From Ophiosphaerella korrae (lineage: Eukaryota > Ascomycota > Dothideomycetes > Pleosporales > Phaeosphaeriaceae), in the NCBI GenBank assembly GCA_028456385.1, contig JALNQF010000005.1:585090-649089 (forward strand): DNA of 64,000 nucleotides. Direction: 5' to 3'. This document shows, piece after piece, positions 60,512-64,000 of the stretch. The notes beneath the pieces were generated by a model, which saw only the letters and a program-made list of their open reading frames with translations, was not told the DNA's origin and searched no databases. Numbering within the stretch: position 1 is the first letter of the stretch; every line of letters starts with the position of its first letter. A program made the position numbers and the translations under genes.

Positions 60512-60912
60512 TGTTAAGTCCTTAGAACTAGGTAAGGGTAACGAGAGCAAGTAGGCTTCTATAAGACGGGCGAGGTCAATAAACAAGTTAGTTACTTAAC
60601 TTAATTAATAGTTAGCTCTTATTAGAGTATTACAAGGTATATAAGTATTAATAGGTAGATAAGAATCTAATTAAAGTATTAGTTGTAATACTCTATTAGG
60701 ATAAGAAGTAAAGAAGAGATTAAATACAATAGTCTATAAAGGTCTATCGACGTTCCTATATACTTGCTATCTAGCGTTTATTCCTAAGCGCTTACTCTAG
60801 AGCGTTCGCTCTAGAGCGTTTACTACTAAACGGTTACGTGTTCTGCTGCGCCGCTTTGCCTAGCCTAATCGCGTGCGATACAACAGCTTACCTACTGCTT
60901 GGTATCGTAACA
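60512..60912. mobile_element. Solo LTR, 401 bp, little RIP
   Basis: TGTTAAGTCC...GGTATCGTAACA with TSD ACTAG (60507-60511 and 60913-60917). Contains CG-rich stretches (TGCTGCGCCGCTTTGCC; CTAATCGCGTGCGATAC) and a doubled GCTCTAGAGCGTT, in contrast to the surrounding TA-rich pol. It interrupts C integrase at AAACTAG/ATAGTAGAAT. Confidence 0.92.
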
Positions 60913-61097
60913 ACTAGATAGTAGAATAATTAAGTATACCTACTACCTATAGTATAGTTAGTATATAATAGTATAATAAATATAGTAATAAAAGTATTAC
61001 TTTTCTTTATAAACTATAGATTTAATCTTAATATATACTAAATACAAAAAAATATAAAATCTTAAACTCTAAAAAGAGAAAACTTTATAAATAGATT

Positions 61098-61536
61098 TGT
61101 TATCGTTATAATAAGAGAAATCGAGATAGAACTAATTAGTCCTAACTTAAGTACAAACGAAGTATAGGATAAGTAGGGTAATAACCTTAATTAGGAAGTT
61201 AATTACAATAGAGATATATAATAGCTTTATAACTTCGCAAAGCTTAGTATCTATAAAGCTATAAAGCTACTAACTTTGTAACTTTATAAGGCTTAGTATC
61301 TACGAAGCTACGAAGTTAAAGAAATAGTAAAGTATATAGTTAGTAGCAATACGTATTATTAAGATAGTATTAGTAATTTAATTATTAACTACGAGCGACA
61401 ATACATTAATATTACAAGAATTATTTTATTATTTATAGTCTATTATAGATTACTATACGTACTTTTATTATTAACTTTTAGTCTACTATACTCCTCCTAA
61501 TAGTTACTTGTAGTTAATAATAGGTAACCTATTATA
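61098..61536 (+). repeat. 5' LTR of gypsy D
   Basis: 439 bp; the middle has two stem-loop units. In the second (about 61271-61318) arms TAACTTTGTAACTTTATA and TACGAAGCTACGAAGTTA pair with transitions only; the loop holds GGCTTAGTATC. Confidence 0.85.
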
Positions 61537-64000
61537 CCTTGCTAATCTAGTTACTAGAAGAAGTAAAGCGTAAGTAGCGTATAGTCTAAGCTAATATAAT
61601 AGTAGAAAGCTTAACTAAAAAAGTAGGTAAAGCACCTCTAAGTAGTTATAAGTTAGATAGAACTAACTAAGTAGTAGTTAAAATATACTTAAATAACCTA
61701 ATTACTAAAAGAGGAGATATATAACTTATAATTAAAGCTCTAGAGACGTAGAGTAAAGAACTATAAGAATATATTAACTAAAATAAAGCTTAAATTAAGG
61801 CTATTATAGTAGGATAGAACTAAATAGAATAAATTACCTAGAGACTAGAAATAAGTACAATAAAGAAACTACTTAAGAAGTTTAATAGAATAAGAAAAGA
61901 ACTAAAACTCTTTCTAGCTTTAGTATAACTATAGATAGGCATACAAGTACTATACTTTAATATAGAAAAAAAGAAGGTTATATATATTAGAATATACCTA
62001 AAAGGAAAAGCTATAAGATAGTTTAAACCTTACTAGATAGACTATAGTCTAAAGGCCTTACAAATAAAGAAAGATAAAATAATAGCTATTTTTAGAAGTT
62101 ATAAATACTTTGTATAAAGAATAAGAGTAGTATTTAGGGACGTAGATATTACCTAATAAGTAGAAGAAAAACTTAAAAGGCTTAAGTAATAAAAAAGCGT
62201 TTAAGAATATATATTAGAATTTAAATAACTATTATAGAATACTAAATAGAATAAACTATCTCTTATATTAAGATTTAAATAAGAATTAAAAGAAAACATC
62301 TAATATAAATTAATTTAGATAGAAAAACTAAGTATATTAGTAGCCTTAAAAAGATAGGTAATACAAGTAGATAATAACTTCTAAGAATAAAGAATAAATA
62401 AATATAGTAAATATTATAGAAATTATAATAGTAGAGACTTTATAATACTAGACGCTAATAAAGATAGTAAAAATAAGAATAAAGACTTTACGTATTTTAA
62501 CTATAGTAAGAAAGGTTACTATATAAAAGACTACTAATTAAAGAAGAAAGATATAGTATATTATAAATATAGAAAACTAAGATACTTTATAAAGGACTAT
62601 AGAAGTAAAGATCCTAAGAAAGAAAAAGAAGACTAGTTAAAGATAACTAAAGATAAGAAAGAAATAGCTAAAGTATAAGCTAAACCTTAAGAAAAAGTAG
62701 TAGTAAGTAAAGAATTATAATACGTAATACTTTATTAGACCTTTTATTATAAAGATAACTACTATATATACCTTTTTAGTAAATAGAGAGTAGGATAGTT
62801 CTTATAGATAAATAGAGTAGTAGTAATAAAAGAAAGTAAAACCTAAGTATAGCTTAAGAAAATAATACGTATAATAGACTTACTAATAAAAGACTTAAAA
62901 GAAAGGAAATCCTAAACTCTACTAATCTACGCTAAAGAACTAGTAGATAAAGAAACTACTATAGTTACTTCTAAGGAATAGTAAAGAAATAAGAAAAAAG
63001 TTAATATAAGAGGTATAGAATATACCCTATTAGATATATATAGCTATAATAGCTATACAACAATAGATATAGTAGAATAAAATAGGTATTAGTAGTTTAT
63101 TTAGAAATACTTACTAGTTATAAGTATAGAGGAAGTGTATAAAGACTAGAAAGAATATAATCCTAAAGTAATAAAGTTTATAATATTCTAATAATAGATA
63201 GAGTAATATATAGTTATAGTAAGAAGAATACCTATATAGAAAGAATAGTAGTACTTTGTAAAAAAGACGTAATAAATTAATAAAGCTTATATACTAAAAA
63301 TACTAGTAGTATACTATATCTTTATAGAAAAGAGACCTAGTATAAATAAATACTAAGAAAGGGACGATAAAAGAAAAAATCTAGAATATCTAGTACATTT
63401 TAAAATATTATAGATATTATACCTAAATATAAATTACTTTACGTATAGAGAACCTAAAGTAAGAAACTATATATAGCTAGTAAGAAGTAAAAGCTATAAT
63501 TATATAAAAGTAATCTAGGTAGAAGATATTATAAGATAAGAAATAATAAGTATACTTAAAGAAGAATATATAGTAGTAAGACCTAGAAAGAAACTGTCTA
63601 TAGAATACGTCCTAGGAAAACTTTAGTATAAATATATATAAGATAAATACCTAAAGTATAAAGATTACTAGTATAAAGTAAAGTAGTAGCTCTAACTAGA
63701 TAGATAATTTATAAAATAGCCTAAGTAAAAAAAACTTTATAGTATAATAGGCCTATATATTATAAAAATAGAGATATAATAAATAAGAAAAGTATAAGTA
63801 ATAATTAATAGTAGAGCTATAAAGAACTTTATATTAAAGAATAAAGTATATAATAAAGAAGTACTCTTAATAACTAAGTATAGTTAAAGGAAAACTATTC
63901 TAAGAACTTATTAAGTTTAAAATTATAAGGTAGACTTTACGTAAGATAACTTAATAAGGTAGTTTTAATAATTAACTAAAAAGAGTAAATAGTAGATAAA
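61098..64000 (+). mobile_element. Gypsy element D, same family, truncated by the window edge
   Basis: 5' LTR 61098-61536 (439 bp, TGTTATCG...TATTATA), then CCTTGCTAATCTAGTTACTA, gag (knuckles YFNYSKKGYYIKDY near 62,500 and YYKYRKLRYFIKDY near 62,560) and a protease-like NSRAIKNFI near 63,810. Sense frames are full of TAG/TAA. Nested at C integrase; left target bases AGATT. Confidence 0.88.

Larger units (their letters stand above)
30640..64000. other. AT-rich, RIP-degraded nested transposon block
   Basis: From about 30,640 to the end the sequence is dominated by TA dinucleotides and TAG/TAA stops in every frame; almost no frame exceeds 60 codons. Retroelement motifs remain with transition-altered residues: zinc-knuckle Cys read as Tyr (Y-x2-Y-x4-H), RT YxDD as YLDN or YIDN, protease DSGA as NSRA. 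Islands with normal composition exist only at the solo LTRs 30875-31120 and 60512-60912. This is the pattern of RIP acting on repeated DNA, as known in Neurospora and Leptosphaeria; the inference that RIP acted here is strong. Confidence 0.9.
49014..64000 (+). mobile_element. Gypsy element C, same family, with six nested insertions; right end outside window
   Basis: 5' LTR 49014-49457 (444 bp, TGTTATAG...TATTATA), then CCTTACTAATCTAGTTATT, gag (knuckle YFNYSKKGYYIKDY near 50,440), protease (NSRAIKNFI, about 51,740), RT (YLDNIFIF, about 53,085), RNase H and integrase. It is interrupted at 52264, 53340, 54518, 54911, 60512 and 61098, and after each of the first five inserts the pol text resumes at the next residue. 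At 61097, in the C-terminal part of integrase, copy D begins. The C 3' LTR must lie beyond the window. Confidence 0.85.

Noticed and set aside
1..64000. tRNA, rRNA or other RNA genes
   Set aside because: No A/B-box pair with cloverleaf or rRNA-like segment was recognised by eye; tRNAscan-SE and Infernal would decide.

Overview
The window looks like a filamentous ascomycete genome, probably of the Pleosporales/Dothideomycetes type; the exact taxon is inference. Supporting signs are a 49-nt spliceosomal intron with a CTGAT branch site, NACHT and HET genes, fungal-only protein families, Fot1/pogo, hAT, Tad-like LINE, copia and chromodomain-gypsy elements, and C-to-T/G-to-A decay typical of repeat-induced point mutation (RIP). 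Almost all broken genes are broken by transition-made stops or single-base frameshifts.

Two compartments are visible. Positions 1-30,640 form a balanced-composition, gene-poor accessory region. In order it holds: a RIP-broken pogo transposase; a NACHT STAND gene (minus strand) between two inward-facing copies of a pogo end repeat; a frameshifted conserved fungal gene; a kinase relic cut by a broken hAT transposase; a small Cys-rich gene; a kinase-like gene; a LINE relic; a HET relic; an unknown gene; a second pogo relic ending at a solo LTR; a decayed chimeric locus (Rsp5-like C2 and WW, TPR repeats, then a Ser/Thr kinase); one intact six-span membrane protein; and relics of an alpha/beta hydrolase and an AMP-binding (NRPS-like) enzyme. 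Positions 27,190-30,640 hold no gene I can support.

Positions 30,640-64,000 form one AT-rich block of nested, RIP-destroyed transposons whose boundaries can still be read from terminal sequences and target-site duplications (TSDs). Chromodomain gypsy element A (31,423-45,959, TSD CTAAT) contains a solo LTR of its own family (32,523-32,982, TSD AGTAT) and a complete second copy, B (33,354-40,390, TSD GTATA). Then come a Tc1/mariner relic and a copia relic on the minus strand. Element C of the same gypsy family starts at 49,014 and runs off the right edge. It holds, in order, a 434-bp foldback MITE, a 278-bp solo LTR, a 258-bp insert, a complete copia element (54,911-60,196), a 401-bp solo LTR, and the start of a fourth gypsy copy, D. 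Removing the inserts from A leaves 7,030 bp, against 7,037 bp for B, which checks the reconstruction.

The observations most worth following are: paired stem-loop units in the gypsy LTRs whose arms change between copies while a CTTAG loop core is kept; antisense ORFs surviving at the same place in both full gypsy copies; the C2-WW-TPR-kinase chimera; and the NACHT gene, whose stop codon either creates a C-terminal CaaX box or prematurely ends a longer TPR-tailed protein.
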